Positions 1-7,011 are shown, counted from the stretch's first letter. The stretch: 15,924 bases of DNA from Gammaproteobacteria bacterium (GCA_016927175.1 JAFGNC010000361.1:1-15924); one strand, 5' to 3'. The notes: a model not told the origin generated them from the sequence alone. Made by a program: numbers and translations.

Positions 1-3
1 CAT

Positions 4-37
4 GGCGGCGGGCGGGCCGGCCTGCCCTCCCGCCGCC
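4..37. terminator. GC-rich hairpin upstream of the first gene
   Basis: Bases 4-12 (GGCGGCGGG) are perfectly complementary to 29-37 (CCCGCCGCC). After one mismatch the stem continues with 14-17 against 24-27, leaving a 6-base loop. No T-run follows on the plus strand. It may be the transcription end of a gene to the left of the window, or a structured leader for the gene at 81. The stem is seen directly; the role is inferred. Confidence 0.3.
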
Positions 38-80
38 GCGCGAGCTATGCTGACCGCAGAGCCACTTGAGGAGATCAGCC

Positions 81-854
81 ATGCTCGAGCGGATACAGGA
101 TCTGCCTGCCGGAATCTGGGGCCTGCGCGCCACGGGCAAGGTGTCGAAAGAAGATTACGACGACGTCTTCTACCCGCTGCTCGCCGAAGCCCGGCGCCAG
201 GGCCAGCGCATTCGCTTTCTGTATCACCTGCCGCCCGAGTTCGAGGGGTTCACGGCCGGCGCCGCATGGGAGGATGCTCAGATCGGCCTGCGGTACCTGC
301 GCCTGTTCGAGCGCTGGGCCATCGTCAGCGACAAGGAATGGGTGCGAGGCGTGACGCGCGGCCTGAGCGCGCTGCTGCCCTGCCCCGTCAGGATCTTCCG
401 TGACGCGGAGTGGAACGATGCGCTCGAGTGGCTCAGCGCCGCAACGTCGGCGGCGCACATCGAGCACCGGCTGATCGAGGACCGCGGCGTCCTCGTCGTC
501 GAGCCGAAAGGCAGGCTCGGCACCGAGGACTTCGACGCGATAGCGATGACCGTCGATCCGTGGGTCGAATCCGGCCGCGAGCTGCACGGCCTCGTCGTGC
601 ACGCGCGCGAGTTCCCCGGCTGGGAAAGCATCGGCAGCTTCCTGCGGCACGTTCAGTTCGTGCGCGACCACCACCGCAGGATCCGGCGGGTCGCGCTATC
701 GGCCGACGGCGCAATCGCGAAACTGGCTCCGGCGCTCGTCGAGACGTTCGTCGACGCGGAGATTCAGCATTTCGGCTACGACGAGATCGACAGAGCCATC
801 GAGTGGGCGGGCCGACCGAAAGCACCGGCACCGGATTCGCCTTTACCGCTGTAG
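81..854 (+). CDS. Tandem SpoIIAA-like (STAS-related) domain protein
   Basis: Encodes 257 residues with no signal peptide or membrane segment, so it is probably cytoplasmic. The ATG at 81 is chosen because GAGGAG lies about 7 bases upstream; an in-frame TTG at 66 is less likely. The protein looks like two copies of one fold. Residues 1-120 contain a 'GIWGLRATGKVSKEDYDDVFYPLL' type opening (split here as GIWGLRATGKVS, then EDYDDVFYPLL) and 'WAIVSDKEWVRGV'. Residues 125-250 repeat the plan with 'VLVVEPKGRLGTEDFDAIAM', 'LHGLVVHAREFPGWES' and 'RRIRRVALSADGAIAKLAP'. Both halves match the SpoIIAA-like family (DUF3478), which shares the STAS/CRAL-TRIO-like fold. Members often occur singly in proteobacteria and their function is poorly known; membrane association or ligand binding has been proposed. 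A 9-bp hairpin follows the stop. The family assignment is firm; the cellular role is unknown. Confidence 0.85.
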   Translation: MLERIQDLPAGIWGLRATGKVSKEDYDDVFYPLLAEARRQGQRIRFLYHLPPEFEGFTAGAAWEDAQIGLRYLRLFERWAIVSDKEWVRGVTRGLSALLPCPVRIFRDAEWNDALEWLSAATSAAHIEHRLIEDRGVLVVEPKGRLGTEDFDAIAMTVDPWVESGRELHGLVVHAREFPGWESIGSFLRHVQFVRDHHRRIRRVALSADGAIAKLAPALVETFVDAEIQHFGYDEIDRAIEWAGRPKAPAPDSPLPL

Positions 855-891
855 CGCTCCCGCGTCTATCGAATCCACACCGCGGCTGCGC

Positions 892-916
892 AGGGCGGCG
901 TGCCGTTCGCCGCCCT
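892..916 (+). terminator. Hairpin downstream of the SpoIIAA-like gene
   Basis: AGGGCGGCG (892-900) pairs perfectly with CGCCGCCCT (908-916) around a 7-base loop. It starts 38 bases after the stop codon at 854 and lies before the sigma-54 promoter at 993. There is no adjacent T-run, although TTTT occurs near 935. It probably ends or stabilises the upstream transcript; this is an inference from position and symmetry. Confidence 0.4.
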
Positions 917-992
917 ATGGGCACTGGCGGGAAGTTTTCAACCCCCGTTCCAAAAATCGTTCAGCCTGCATCTAATTCCGGAGCGCTCGGCG

Positions 993-1008
993 TGGCACGG
1001 TGATTGCA
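993..1008 (+). promoter_or_regulatory. Sigma-54 (-24/-12) promoter for the outer-membrane protein gene
   Basis: The sequence TGGCACGGTGATTGCA matches the RpoN consensus TGGCACG-N4-TTGCW at every fixed position. The invariant GG (994-995) and GC (1006-1007) are separated by exactly 10 bases. Transcription would start about 12 bases downstream, near 1019. This leaves a leader of about 25 bases that carries the Shine-Dalgarno-like GGAG at 1032-1035 before the ATG at 1044. Such promoters need an AAA+ enhancer-binding activator; no clear activator site was recognised in 930-990. The consensus match is seen directly; activity in the cell is inferred. Confidence 0.75.
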
Positions 1009-1043
1009 ACCCGATGGGTACGCCAACTACATGGAGTGTATCT

Positions 1044-1748
1044 ATGCGTACCAACATTCTGCTGACCGGCCTCGGAGCACTTGGAGCAGTCGGATTGACG
1101 CAGCAACCGGCAGCGGCCGCGGACGACGTCAACTACACGTATCTGCAGTTGCATGCCGTGGGCCGGGACGTCGACGCATTCGACGATCAGGACGGCGCGA
1201 TCGAGGATCTCGACGACGGCAGCGGTTTCGGCATCAGAGGTTCTTACCAGTTCCTGCCGAAGTACTTCGTGTTCGGAGACTATTCCGACACGGATTCGGA
1301 CGTCGCCTTCGCGAGCGAGTCGGTCTTTCCCCTGCCGGCGGACACCGACATCACGCGGATGGACGTCGGGGTCGGCACGAACCTGCCCATCAACGACCGG
1401 GTCGATTTCGTCGGCCGCGTCGCGTACACCGACGTCGACTATGGCGACTTCGACATCGGCGCGGGCGGGGACCTGCTGAACGGCGGCCTCGACAATCTCC
1501 GGGACCAGCTGCGCGAGGACGACTCGGACGGCTACTTCGCCGATGCGGGCGTCCGTGCTCAGCTGACGGAAAACCTCGAGGGCGCCGTCGGGTTGCGCTA
1601 TACGGACGTGCAGAACATCGACACCACGACCGTGATCGGCTCGCTGATGTTCGAGCTGTCCGACAGCTGGGGTATCGACCTGTCCGTCGACGCGGGTGAC
1701 GAGCTCTCCACATACCTGCTCGGGGTGCGCTTCTCGCCCGAGATCTGA
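1044..1748 (+). CDS. Small acidic outer-membrane beta-barrel protein
   Basis: Encodes 234 residues. The ATG at 1044 follows a GGAGTG ribosome site and gives a classic Sec signal peptide (residues 1-26, with cleavage likely after the Ala run QQPAAAA and before DDVNYTY). The mature part alternates short amphipathic strands such as 'FGIRGSYQFLPKYFVFGDY', 'RMDVGVGTNLPI', 'VDFVGRVAYTDVDYGDF', 'YFADAGVRAQLTENLEGAVG' and 'STYLLGVRF'. This is the pattern of an 8- to 10-strand porin or OmpA-like barrel with loops rich in Asp. It ends in an RFSPEI tail rather than the usual terminal Phe. The family resembles uncharacterised 'outer membrane beta-barrel' proteins; no specific ligand or channel role can be given. 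It stands alone behind a sigma-54 promoter, so expression is probably conditional. It converges with the amidohydrolase gene at 1871. Confidence 0.8.
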   Translation: MRTNILLTGLGALGAVGLTQQPAAAADDVNYTYLQLHAVGRDVDAFDDQDGAIEDLDDGSGFGIRGSYQFLPKYFVFGDYSDTDSDVAFASESVFPLPADTDITRMDVGVGTNLPINDRVDFVGRVAYTDVDYGDFDIGAGGDLLNGGLDNLRDQLREDDSDGYFADAGVRAQLTENLEGAVGLRYTDVQNIDTTTVIGSLMFELSDSWGIDLSVDAGDELSTYLLGVRFSPEI

Positions 1749-1791
1749 CCCGTGCGCGGACCGGAAGCCCGGCCGCGTAAGGCTCGCCGTG

Positions 1792-1809
1792 GCGGCGCGC
1801 AGGCGCCGC
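1792..1809. terminator. Possible bidirectional hairpin between convergent genes
   Basis: GCGGCG (1792-1797) pairs with CGCCGC (1804-1809) around a 6-base loop in the 122-base gap between two convergent genes. It has no T-run on either side, so terminator function is only suggested by its location. Confidence 0.25.
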
Positions 1810-1870
1810 TGCGGCGGCCCGCCCCGGCGCGAGAGCGGCAAACGCGAGCCGATGTCCTGTCGGCGCCTGC

Positions 1871-2899
1871 TCAGAGCCCGAACACGCGCTCGGCGTTCGT
1901 CTGGTACAGCGCCTTCTTCTCCTCGTCGCCGATAGGCAGGTTGTCGGTGACCGCGACCTCCTCGACGATGTACTGATAGGGATAGTCCATCGCGTACAGC
2001 ACGCGGTCGGCGCCGAGCACCTGCCGCGCGTACAGGATCGCGGGCTCCCAGGCCATGCCGCTGGTGGTCACGTAGAAATTCTCGCGCATGTAGTCGCTCG
2101 GCTTCTTCTTCAGCGGCCGCACTTTCTCGTAGCGGCCCGTCTGCACGATGCCCTGGTGAAAGAAGTCGACGCGGAACAGCCAGTACGGAATGCCCTCGCC
2201 GAGGTGCCCGACGACGATCTTCAGGCGCGGGAAGCGATCAAATACGCCGCTGACGATGAGCCGCAGCATGTGCAGGCCGGTCTCGACCGCGAAGCCGAAG
2301 ATCGCGCCGTCGAGGCCGCAGTCGAGAAACGGCTGGATCATCGCTCGCGGCGGCGTCTGCGGATGAATGTAGACCGGCACGCCGAGCGCCTCGGCCGCCT
2401 CGAAGATCTGCCAGAACTTCGGATCGTCGAGGTATTCGCCCTGGGTGTGCGAGTTCACGATCGCGCCCTTCATGCCGAGGCGCGTCACGGCGCGCTCGAG
2501 CTCGGCGGCCGCATGCGCCGGGTCCTGAGGCGCGATCGCCGCGAGCGCGGCAAGCCGGTCGGGACGGCGTGCCACGGCTTCGGCCAGCTGCTCGTTGTAG
2601 TCGACCGTCAGCGCTGCCGCCGTCGCCGCATCGAAAATCTGCACGCCGGGCGCCGTCAGGGAGACGATCTGCTTCGCGATGCCGCTCGCGTCCATGTCCG
2701 CGATGCGCCGCTCGCCGACATCCTGCAGCCGCTCGACGATCGCGTTCGTGCGCGGGCTGTCGTTGAACAGGAAATAGCCCATCAGGCTCCTGAAGCCCGG
2801 ATCGTCCACGGTGCCGTCGCGGATCGCGCGCCTGTAACGCTCGATCAGGTCCGTCGGCGCGTATGCCTCTTCCGTCGCTATCCTCTGATATGCCGCCAT
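1871..2899 (-). CDS. Amidohydrolase-2 family (ACMSD/LigW-like) metal-dependent decarboxylase or hydrolase
   Basis: Encodes 342 residues from the ATG at 2899, preceded by GGGGGAAG. An in-frame extension upstream has no ribosome site and shows no conserved sequence. The protein opens with 'RIATEEAY', the first metal-binding segment of the amidohydrolase-2 (ACMSD) group. It continues with 'PQDPAHAAAELERAV', the strand-end His in 'VPVYIHPQTPP', a second His in 'KIVVGHLGEG' followed by PYW, and the Asp-containing 'VLYAMDYPYQ' near residue 305. These are the metal ligands and active-site Asp of a TIM-barrel enzyme. Named relatives decarboxylate aromatic acids (5-carboxyvanillate, 2,3-dihydroxybenzoate, gamma-resorcylate, 2-amino-3-carboxymuconate semialdehyde). 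Which substrate applies here cannot be told; hydrolysis is also possible. It is divergently transcribed from the VOC protein gene, which suggests shared control. It is expected to be cytoplasmic. Confidence 0.85.
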   Translation of the reverse strand: MAAYQRIATEEAYAPTDLIERYRRAIRDGTVDDPGFRSLMGYFLFNDSPRTNAIVERLQDVGERRIADMDASGIAKQIVSLTAPGVQIFDAATAAALTVDYNEQLAEAVARRPDRLAALAAIAPQDPAHAAAELERAVTRLGMKGAIVNSHTQGEYLDDPKFWQIFEAAEALGVPVYIHPQTPPRAMIQPFLDCGLDGAIFGFAVETGLHMLRLIVSGVFDRFPRLKIVVGHLGEGIPYWLFRVDFFHQGIVQTGRYEKVRPLKKKPSDYMRENFYVTTSGMAWEPAILYARQVLGADRVLYAMDYPYQYIVEEVAVTDNLPIGDEEKKALYQTNAERVFGL

Positions 2900-2985
2900 T
2901 GCTTCCCCCGTTGCGCCGCGTCCGTTCGTCCAGGCCGTAAGGTCGCAGCATCCTCCCACACGGGCGCCGCGAGTGCCAAGCCGCC

Positions 2986-3015
2986 GTGACCTGCCGCGGC
3001 CCGTCGCGCTAGACT
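2986..3015 (+). promoter_or_regulatory. Candidate sigma-70 promoter for the VOC gene
   Basis: GTGACC (2986-2991) and TAGACT (3010-3015) each match 4 of 6 positions of the -35 and -10 boxes with an 18-base spacer. The site lies in the 198-base divergent gap and points toward the ATG at 3098. The match is moderate and no other element confirms it. No equally convincing promoter was seen for the amidohydrolase on the opposite strand. Confidence 0.35.
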
Positions 3016-3016
3016 T

Positions 3017-3030
3017 CGGCGGAACCGCCG
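3017..3030. promoter_or_regulatory. Perfect palindrome at the candidate transcription start
   Basis: CGGCGG-AA-CCGCCG is a 6+6 inverted repeat beginning one base after the candidate -10 box. This is a position where a repressor would block transcription. Short GC palindromes are common by chance in DNA of this composition, so the operator idea is tentative. Confidence 0.25.
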
Positions 3031-3097
3031 GCCGACGCGGCCCCCGTCGTCCCCGCGGGCCCGCCGCACGAAGCAGACACGACAACTCGGAGCCGCC

Positions 3098-3511
3098 ATG
3101 CCGCTCAAGAAAATGGAGCACTACCTGGTGCTGACCGACGACCTCGAAGCAACCCGGCGCTTCTACTGCGACGTGCTCGGGATGACGGAAGGCTTTCGTC
3201 CGCAGCTCGACTTCCCGGGCTACTGGCTCTATCTCGGCGACACGCCCTGCATTCACGTCGGCGACTGGGATGCCTACGCCGTGTGGACACGCGAGGTCGG
3301 CATTCCGATCTCGGCGCGTGCCGCCGGAACCGGCCCGCTCGACCACATCGCGTTCAACGCCACCGGATTCGACGAGACCGTCGAGCGCCTCGAGCGGCTC
3401 GGTATCGGCATGAGCCGTAACGAGCTCGACGACATCGGCCTGAAGCAGCTGTTCATCAGAGATCCCAACGGACTGATGATCGAGCTGAATTTCCGCGAGG
3501 CGCGCGGATGA
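3098..3511 (+). CDS. VOC (glyoxalase/bleomycin-resistance/dioxygenase) superfamily protein
   Basis: Encodes 137 residues from the ATG at 3098, with GGAG at 3089-3092. It has the two beta-alpha-beta-beta-beta modules of the vicinal oxygen chelate fold. The first is 'MEHYLVLTDDLEATRRFYCDVLGM' (ME-HYLVLTDDLEATRRFY, then CDVLGM) through 'PCIHVGDWDAY'; the second is 'PLDHIAFNATGFDETVERLE' through 'QLFIRDPNGLMIELNF'. Likely metal ligands are the first His (MEHY), His in 'LDHIAF' and Glu in 'MIELNF'. Small VOC proteins include lyases, isomerases and ring-cleavage dioxygenases, and the sequence does not choose among them. It lies head-to-head with the amidohydrolase and ahead of a dehydrogenase and a PrpD-like gene, so a role in the same acid catabolism is plausible. 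The palindromic repeat array begins two bases after its stop. Confidence 0.85.
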   Translation: MPLKKMEHYLVLTDDLEATRRFYCDVLGMTEGFRPQLDFPGYWLYLGDTPCIHVGDWDAYAVWTREVGIPISARAAGTGPLDHIAFNATGFDETVERLERLGIGMSRNELDDIGLKQLFIRDPNGLMIELNFREARG

Positions 3512-3512
3512 A

Positions 3513-3598
3513 GAAAAGGGGTCTGGAAAAGGGGTCAGGGCCCTTTTTCAGTGGAAAAGGGGTCAGGGCCCTTTTTGCGCTCTAAGGGTCAGGGCCCT
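3513..3598. repeat. Array of palindromic GGGGTCAGGGCCC repeats (REP-like)
   Basis: Two full copies of a 25-base unit beginning TGGAAAAGGGGTCAGGG and ending CCCTTTTT lie at 3524-3548 and 3552-3576, 28 bases apart. They are flanked by partial copies at 3513-3523 (GAAAAGGGGTC) and 3584-3598 (AAGGGTCAGGGCCCT). Each full copy can fold on itself, with AAAAGGG pairing to CCCTTTT, and each has T5 at its 3' end. The array starts two bases after the VOC stop codon and ends 82 bases before the next start. By structure it resembles intergenic REP-type or RAYT-mobilised repeats, and it may also terminate transcription after the VOC gene. No transposase lies nearby. Confidence 0.8.
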
Positions 3599-3680
3599 GA
3601 GTTAGACGCCCGGCCGGAATTCTCGCGACGCGGCGGCCGTGATACTGTTGCGCGCTGCGCGCGATAGGGAGAGGACTTCA

Positions 3681-4574
3681 GTGAACGCAACGGACTACGG
3701 TTTCGTCGGCATCGGCCGCATGGGCGCGAACATGGCGCGGCGTCTGCTCGACGCCGGATTCTCGCTGACCGTCTACGACACGTCGGCCAAAGCCGTCGAG
3801 GAGCTGGCCGCGCACGGCGCCCAGGCCGCCGGCTCGCCGGCCGAAGCGGCCGACGCAGCCAAAACGTTGTTCCTGAGCCTGCCGACGCCGGACATCATCC
3901 GCAACGTCGCCCTCGGCCCGGGCGGCGTGCACGAAAGCCGTAACGTCCGTTATGTCTTCGACTGCTCGACGACGGGCCCCACGACCGCGCGCGAGGTCGC
4001 GGCCGGGCTCGCCGAGAAGAACATCACCTACCTCGACTGCCCGGTCAGCGGCGGCATCGCCGGCGCGAAGAACGGCACGCTGGCGGTCATGGTATCGGGA
4101 CCTCGCGCGGCGTATGACGAGAACGAGGCCGCGCTGAAGCAGTTCGGCAAGCTGTTTTACGTCGGTGACGGGCCCGGTCAGGGGCAGGTCCTGAAGCTCG
4201 CGAACAACCTGCTGGCCGCCGCCGCGATCGTGCTGTCGTCGGAAGCCGTCGTGATGGGCGTCAAGGCCGGGCTCGACCCGAAGCAGATGCTCGACGTCAT
4301 CAATGCGGGCAGCGGCCGCAACAGCGCCACGCAGGACAAGTTCCCGAAGGCGGTGCTGACGCGCACGTTCGATTTCGGCTTCGCGACCGGACTCTCTTAC
4401 AAGGACGTCAAGCTCTGCATCCATGAAGCGGAGAACCTCGGCGTGCCGACCGTCGCCGGCAGTGCCGTGCTGCAGATGCTCGCCGTGACGCAGGCGCGCT
4501 TCGGCGCGGACTCCGACTTCACGTCTATCGCCCGCGTCGTCGAGGAATGGGCCGGCGTCGAGATCAAGGGCTAG
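3681..4574 (+). CDS. NAD(P)-binding beta-hydroxyacid dehydrogenase (3-hydroxyisobutyrate dehydrogenase family)
   Basis: Encodes 297 residues. The GTG at 3681 is preferred because GGGAGAGGA sits 7 bases upstream; an in-frame ATG at 3639 has no such site. It begins with a Rossmann motif 'GFVGIGRMGANMARRLL', followed by 'VYDTS' after the second strand. Then come the family signatures 'DCPVSGGIAGAKNGTL' (substrate-binding loop), 'GDGPGQGQVLKLANNLL' (the Lys of KLANN near residue 172 is the catalytic base in this family) and the all-helical C-terminal domain with 'NSATQDKFPKAVL' and 'FATGLSYKDVKLC'. Members oxidise 3-hydroxyisobutyrate or reduce tartronate semialdehyde, succinic semialdehyde and similar compounds. 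Length matches the family norm. The gene starts a likely operon with the PrpD-like and LivH genes, so an organic-acid pathway is likely. The exact substrate is not determinable. Confidence 0.9.
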   Translation: MNATDYGFVGIGRMGANMARRLLDAGFSLTVYDTSAKAVEELAAHGAQAAGSPAEAADAAKTLFLSLPTPDIIRNVALGPGGVHESRNVRYVFDCSTTGPTTAREVAAGLAEKNITYLDCPVSGGIAGAKNGTLAVMVSGPRAAYDENEAALKQFGKLFYVGDGPGQGQVLKLANNLLAAAAIVLSSEAVVMGVKAGLDPKQMLDVINAGSGRNSATQDKFPKAVLTRTFDFGFATGLSYKDVKLCIHEAENLGVPTVAGSAVLQMLAVTQARFGADSDFTSIARVVEEWAGVEIKG

Positions 4575-4612
4575 GGCCCTCGGGCTCGGGCCCCGGCGCG
4601 GCTGAACGACGC

Positions 4613-6031
4613 ATGCAGGAACGCTCGCCGCAGAGCCGCCCCGGCGCGCCGACGCTGACCGAGCGCATGGCTGCGGCCGTCGCCGGCTGCCGCTTCGACG
4701 CTCTTCCCGCCGAAGCCGTCGCGAAAGCCAAGCTCTGCGTGCTCGATTACTTCTCCTGTGCGCTCGTCTCGCACGAGCTGCCGTGGAGCCTGCAGGCGAT
4801 AGACGTCGCGAGCGACAACAGCGGCCGTAACGGCCGCGCCGATGCGACGGTGATCGGCACCGCCCATCGCGTGGCGCCGCACGACGCGGCGTTCGCGAAT
4901 GCCGTGCTCGGGCACGCGCTCGTGCGCGACGACATGCACGTCGGCAGCGTCAGCCATCTCGGTGTCGTCGTGCTGCCGACGCTGCTCGCGCTGACGGAGG
5001 ACCCGCGAGGCGCGGACGCCCGCGGCCGCGATCTGCTGACAGCAATCGTGTGCGGATACGAGGTCGGCGGCAGGATCGGCCGCTCGATTCTCGACGTGGA
5101 CGTCGCGAAGATCTTCCGGCCGACCGGAATCGCGGGTCCGATCGCAGCCGCGGCGGCCGCCGCGCGCCTGCTCGGGCTCGATGCGGCGCGCACGGCGGCC
5201 GCGATCGGGCTCGCGGCCAACACCGTGGCCGGTTACAACGAGTGGGCCGCGACCGGCGGCAGCGAGATGTTCTTTCATACCGGTTTCGCCGCGCGCAATG
5301 CGCTGACGGCCGCGCAGCTCGCCGCCGCCGGCGCCTACGTGTCGCCGAGCGCCGCCGACGGCCCCGCCGGGCTGCTGTCCGCCTTCGGCAAGCCGACGGC
5401 GCCCGACGTGCCGGAGCCCTTCGACGGCGAGCCGGAGATCCTGTCCGTGTTCTTCAAGCCCGTGCCGGCGTGCAACTATGCGCAGTCGCCGGCGCAGGCC
5501 GCGCGCAGGATCGCCGTGCACGACCGGCCGACGCCCGGCGACATCGATCGTATTCTCGTGCGCGTCACGCGCGCGGCCGCGGCCTATCCCGGCTGCGACG
5601 CCGGCGGACCTTTCGAGCACATCCTGCAGGCCAAAATGAGCATCCAGTACAACGTCGCGGCGGCGCTCGTCACCGGCGCGTTCGACGAAGCGGGCTATCG
5701 CCCCGCCGGGCAGCCGGAAATCTGCCGCCTCGCCGCGGCGGCGACGCTGGTCGTCGACGAGGCGCTGACCGAGGCTTACCCGCGGGCGCAGGGCGCCGAG
5801 GTCGTCGTGCTGATGAAGGACGGCACGGAGCACCGCTGCCGCGTGCCGGACGTCGCGCCGGCGAGCGAGGCCGAGGTCGAGCAGCGCTTCAGCGCCGCCG
5901 CGGCGGAGCGGCTCGGGCGGGACAAGGCCGAAAGGCTGTACGAGTTCGTCATGACGCTCGAGTCCTCCGTCGAAGCGACGACGCTGGCGCGGCTGACGCA
6001 TTGCGCCGATCTGACGCCGGCAACGACCTAG
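4613..6031 (+). CDS. MmgE/PrpD family protein
   Basis: Encodes 472 residues from the ATG at 4613. The ribosome site is weak, and an ATG at 4667 (just before the conserved region) or an ATG at 4547 overlapping the previous gene are alternatives. Diagnostic segments are 'KAKLCVLDYFSCAL' near the N-terminus, 'FANAVLGHALVRDDMH', 'GYEVGGRIG', 'GIAGPIAAAAAAARLLGL', 'SEMFFHTGFAARNAL' and 'ILSVFFKPVPACNY'. This is the two-domain fold of 2-methylcitrate dehydratase (PrpD), cis-aconitate decarboxylase and iminodisuccinate epimerase. The usual His-rich 'H' of the Asp-Asp-x-His motif is present as RDDMH, fitting a dehydratase or decarboxylase active site. No prpB or prpC neighbours occur, so it is probably not the methylcitrate-cycle enzyme. 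The spacer of 38 bases after the dehydrogenase contains a GGGCCC self-pairing stem (4574-4579 with 4588-4593). Family call is secure; reaction unknown. Confidence 0.87.
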   Translation: MQERSPQSRPGAPTLTERMAAAVAGCRFDALPAEAVAKAKLCVLDYFSCALVSHELPWSLQAIDVASDNSGRNGRADATVIGTAHRVAPHDAAFANAVLGHALVRDDMHVGSVSHLGVVVLPTLLALTEDPRGADARGRDLLTAIVCGYEVGGRIGRSILDVDVAKIFRPTGIAGPIAAAAAAARLLGLDAARTAAAIGLAANTVAGYNEWAATGGSEMFFHTGFAARNALTAAQLAAAGAYVSPSAADGPAGLLSAFGKPTAPDVPEPFDGEPEILSVFFKPVPACNYAQSPAQAARRIAVHDRPTPGDIDRILVRVTRAAAAYPGCDAGGPFEHILQAKMSIQYNVAAALVTGAFDEAGYRPAGQPEICRLAAAATLVVDEALTEAYPRAQGAEVVVLMKDGTEHRCRVPDVAPASEAEVEQRFSAAAAERLGRDKAERLYEFVMTLESSVEATTLARLTHCADLTPATT

Positions 6032-6051
6032 ATCAGCGGACTCAACGACAA

Positions 6052-7011
6052 ATGGACGCGCTTCAGCACCTCGAGAACTTTCTGCAGTCGCTCGTCGCCG
6101 GGCTGCTGACCGGCACGAACTACGGTTTGATGTGCGTCGGCCTGACCGTGATCTTCGGCGTCATGCGCGTCATCAACTTCGCGCAGGGCGAGTTCATGAT
6201 GCTCGGCATGTATTTCGCCTTCTACTGCTTCGGCTTCATCGGCGCGCACATCTTCTTCGGCGACATGATCGCGCCGTTCCTGTCGGCGCTGCTCGCCGGC
6301 CCGGCCGTGTTCCTGCTCGGCGTGCTGCTGCACAAGGCCCTGGTCAGCAGGGTCACCGGCCTCGGCGGCTCGAAGCTCGAGGCCGAAGGGCATTACGCCC
6401 AGCTGATCCTGACGCTCGGCATCTCTCTCGTGCTGCAGAACGGCGGACTGTTCGTGTTCGGCTCCGCGCCGCAGTCGATCGCGACGGAGCTGTCGTACAG
6501 CGCGTGGGAGGTGGGCCCGTTGTACGAAGACCGCGTACTGATGTTCGTCAATCAGGCGCAGACGATCTCGGCGCTGGTCGCGCTCGGCGTCGTCGCGGGC
6601 TTCGCGCTGCTGATGGCGCGCTCGAGGCTCGGCCGCTCGCTGCGCGCCGCGGCCGACAATCCGCGCGCGGCCGTCTACATGGGGGTCGACGTCGATCGGG
6701 CGTATCGGATCGCTTTCGGCCTCGGCGTCGCGATCACGGCGATCGGCGGCGGGCTGCTCGCCGTCAACTATCCGTTCCAGCCTTACGTCGGGCTCGAGTT
6801 CGTCATCATCATGTACGCCGGCGTCGTGCTCGGCGGCCTCGGCAGCGTGCGCGGCGCCTTCCTCGGCGGGCTGACGATCGGTCTCGTGCAGCAGCTTTCG
6901 ACGCTGGTCCTGCCGAACCAGCTGCAGAACACGGCGATCTTCGTCGTGTTCCTGGCCATCATCCTGCTGAAGCCGGAAGGGCTGTTCGGCCGCGTCGCCC
7001 GTAAAGCCTGA
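6052..7011 (+). CDS. livH: Branched-chain-amino-acid-type ABC transporter permease (LivH family)
   Basis: Encodes 319 residues and about eight membrane helices. The ATG at 6052 follows the PrpD stop by 20 bases, with only a weak AGCGGA ribosome site. Family hallmarks are 'LTGTNYGLMCVGLTVIFGVMRVINFAQGEFMML' (here as GLTVIFGVMRVINFAQGE), 'AQLILTLGISLVLQNG', 'RSRLGRSLRAAADNPRAA' (the cytoplasmic loop that docks the ATPases), 'MYAGVVLGGLGSVRGAFLGG' and the closing 'ILLKPEGLFG'. LivH proteins pair with LivM, two ATPases (LivG, LivF) and a binding protein. None of these is in the window; the next gene points the other way. Many such transporters carry aromatic or organic acids rather than amino acids, which would fit the adjacent catabolic enzymes. 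The symbol denotes family only. Confidence 0.9.
   Translation: MDALQHLENFLQSLVAGLLTGTNYGLMCVGLTVIFGVMRVINFAQGEFMMLGMYFAFYCFGFIGAHIFFGDMIAPFLSALLAGPAVFLLGVLLHKALVSRVTGLGGSKLEAEGHYAQLILTLGISLVLQNGGLFVFGSAPQSIATELSYSAWEVGPLYEDRVLMFVNQAQTISALVALGVVAGFALLMARSRLGRSLRAAADNPRAAVYMGVDVDRAYRIAFGLGVAITAIGGGLLAVNYPFQPYVGLEFVIIMYAGVVLGGLGSVRGAFLGGLTIGLVQQLSTLVLPNQLQNTAIFVVFLAIILLKPEGLFGRVARKA

Noticed and set aside
2900..3346. In-frame N-terminal extension of the amidohydrolase (to a start near 3346)
   Set aside because: It would overlap the VOC gene, lacks conserved sequence, and a good ribosome site precedes the ATG at 2899.
3524..3576. CRISPR-like array
   Set aside because: Only two full copies with a 3-base gap, a palindromic unit with T-tails, no true spacers and no cas genes.
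3630..3660. Promoter with a TACTGT -10 box before the hydroxyacid dehydrogenase
   Set aside because: Only 3 of 6 positions match and no -35 box is visible at a suitable distance.
4571..6001. Long minus-strand open frame opposite the MmgE/PrpD gene
   Set aside because: Arg/Gly-rich antisense product without motifs; the plus strand carries the conserved protein.
4613..6031. Methylcitrate-cycle 2-methylcitrate dehydratase (prpD)
   Set aside because: The fold matches, but there are no prpB, prpC or acnD neighbours, so only the family name is supportable.
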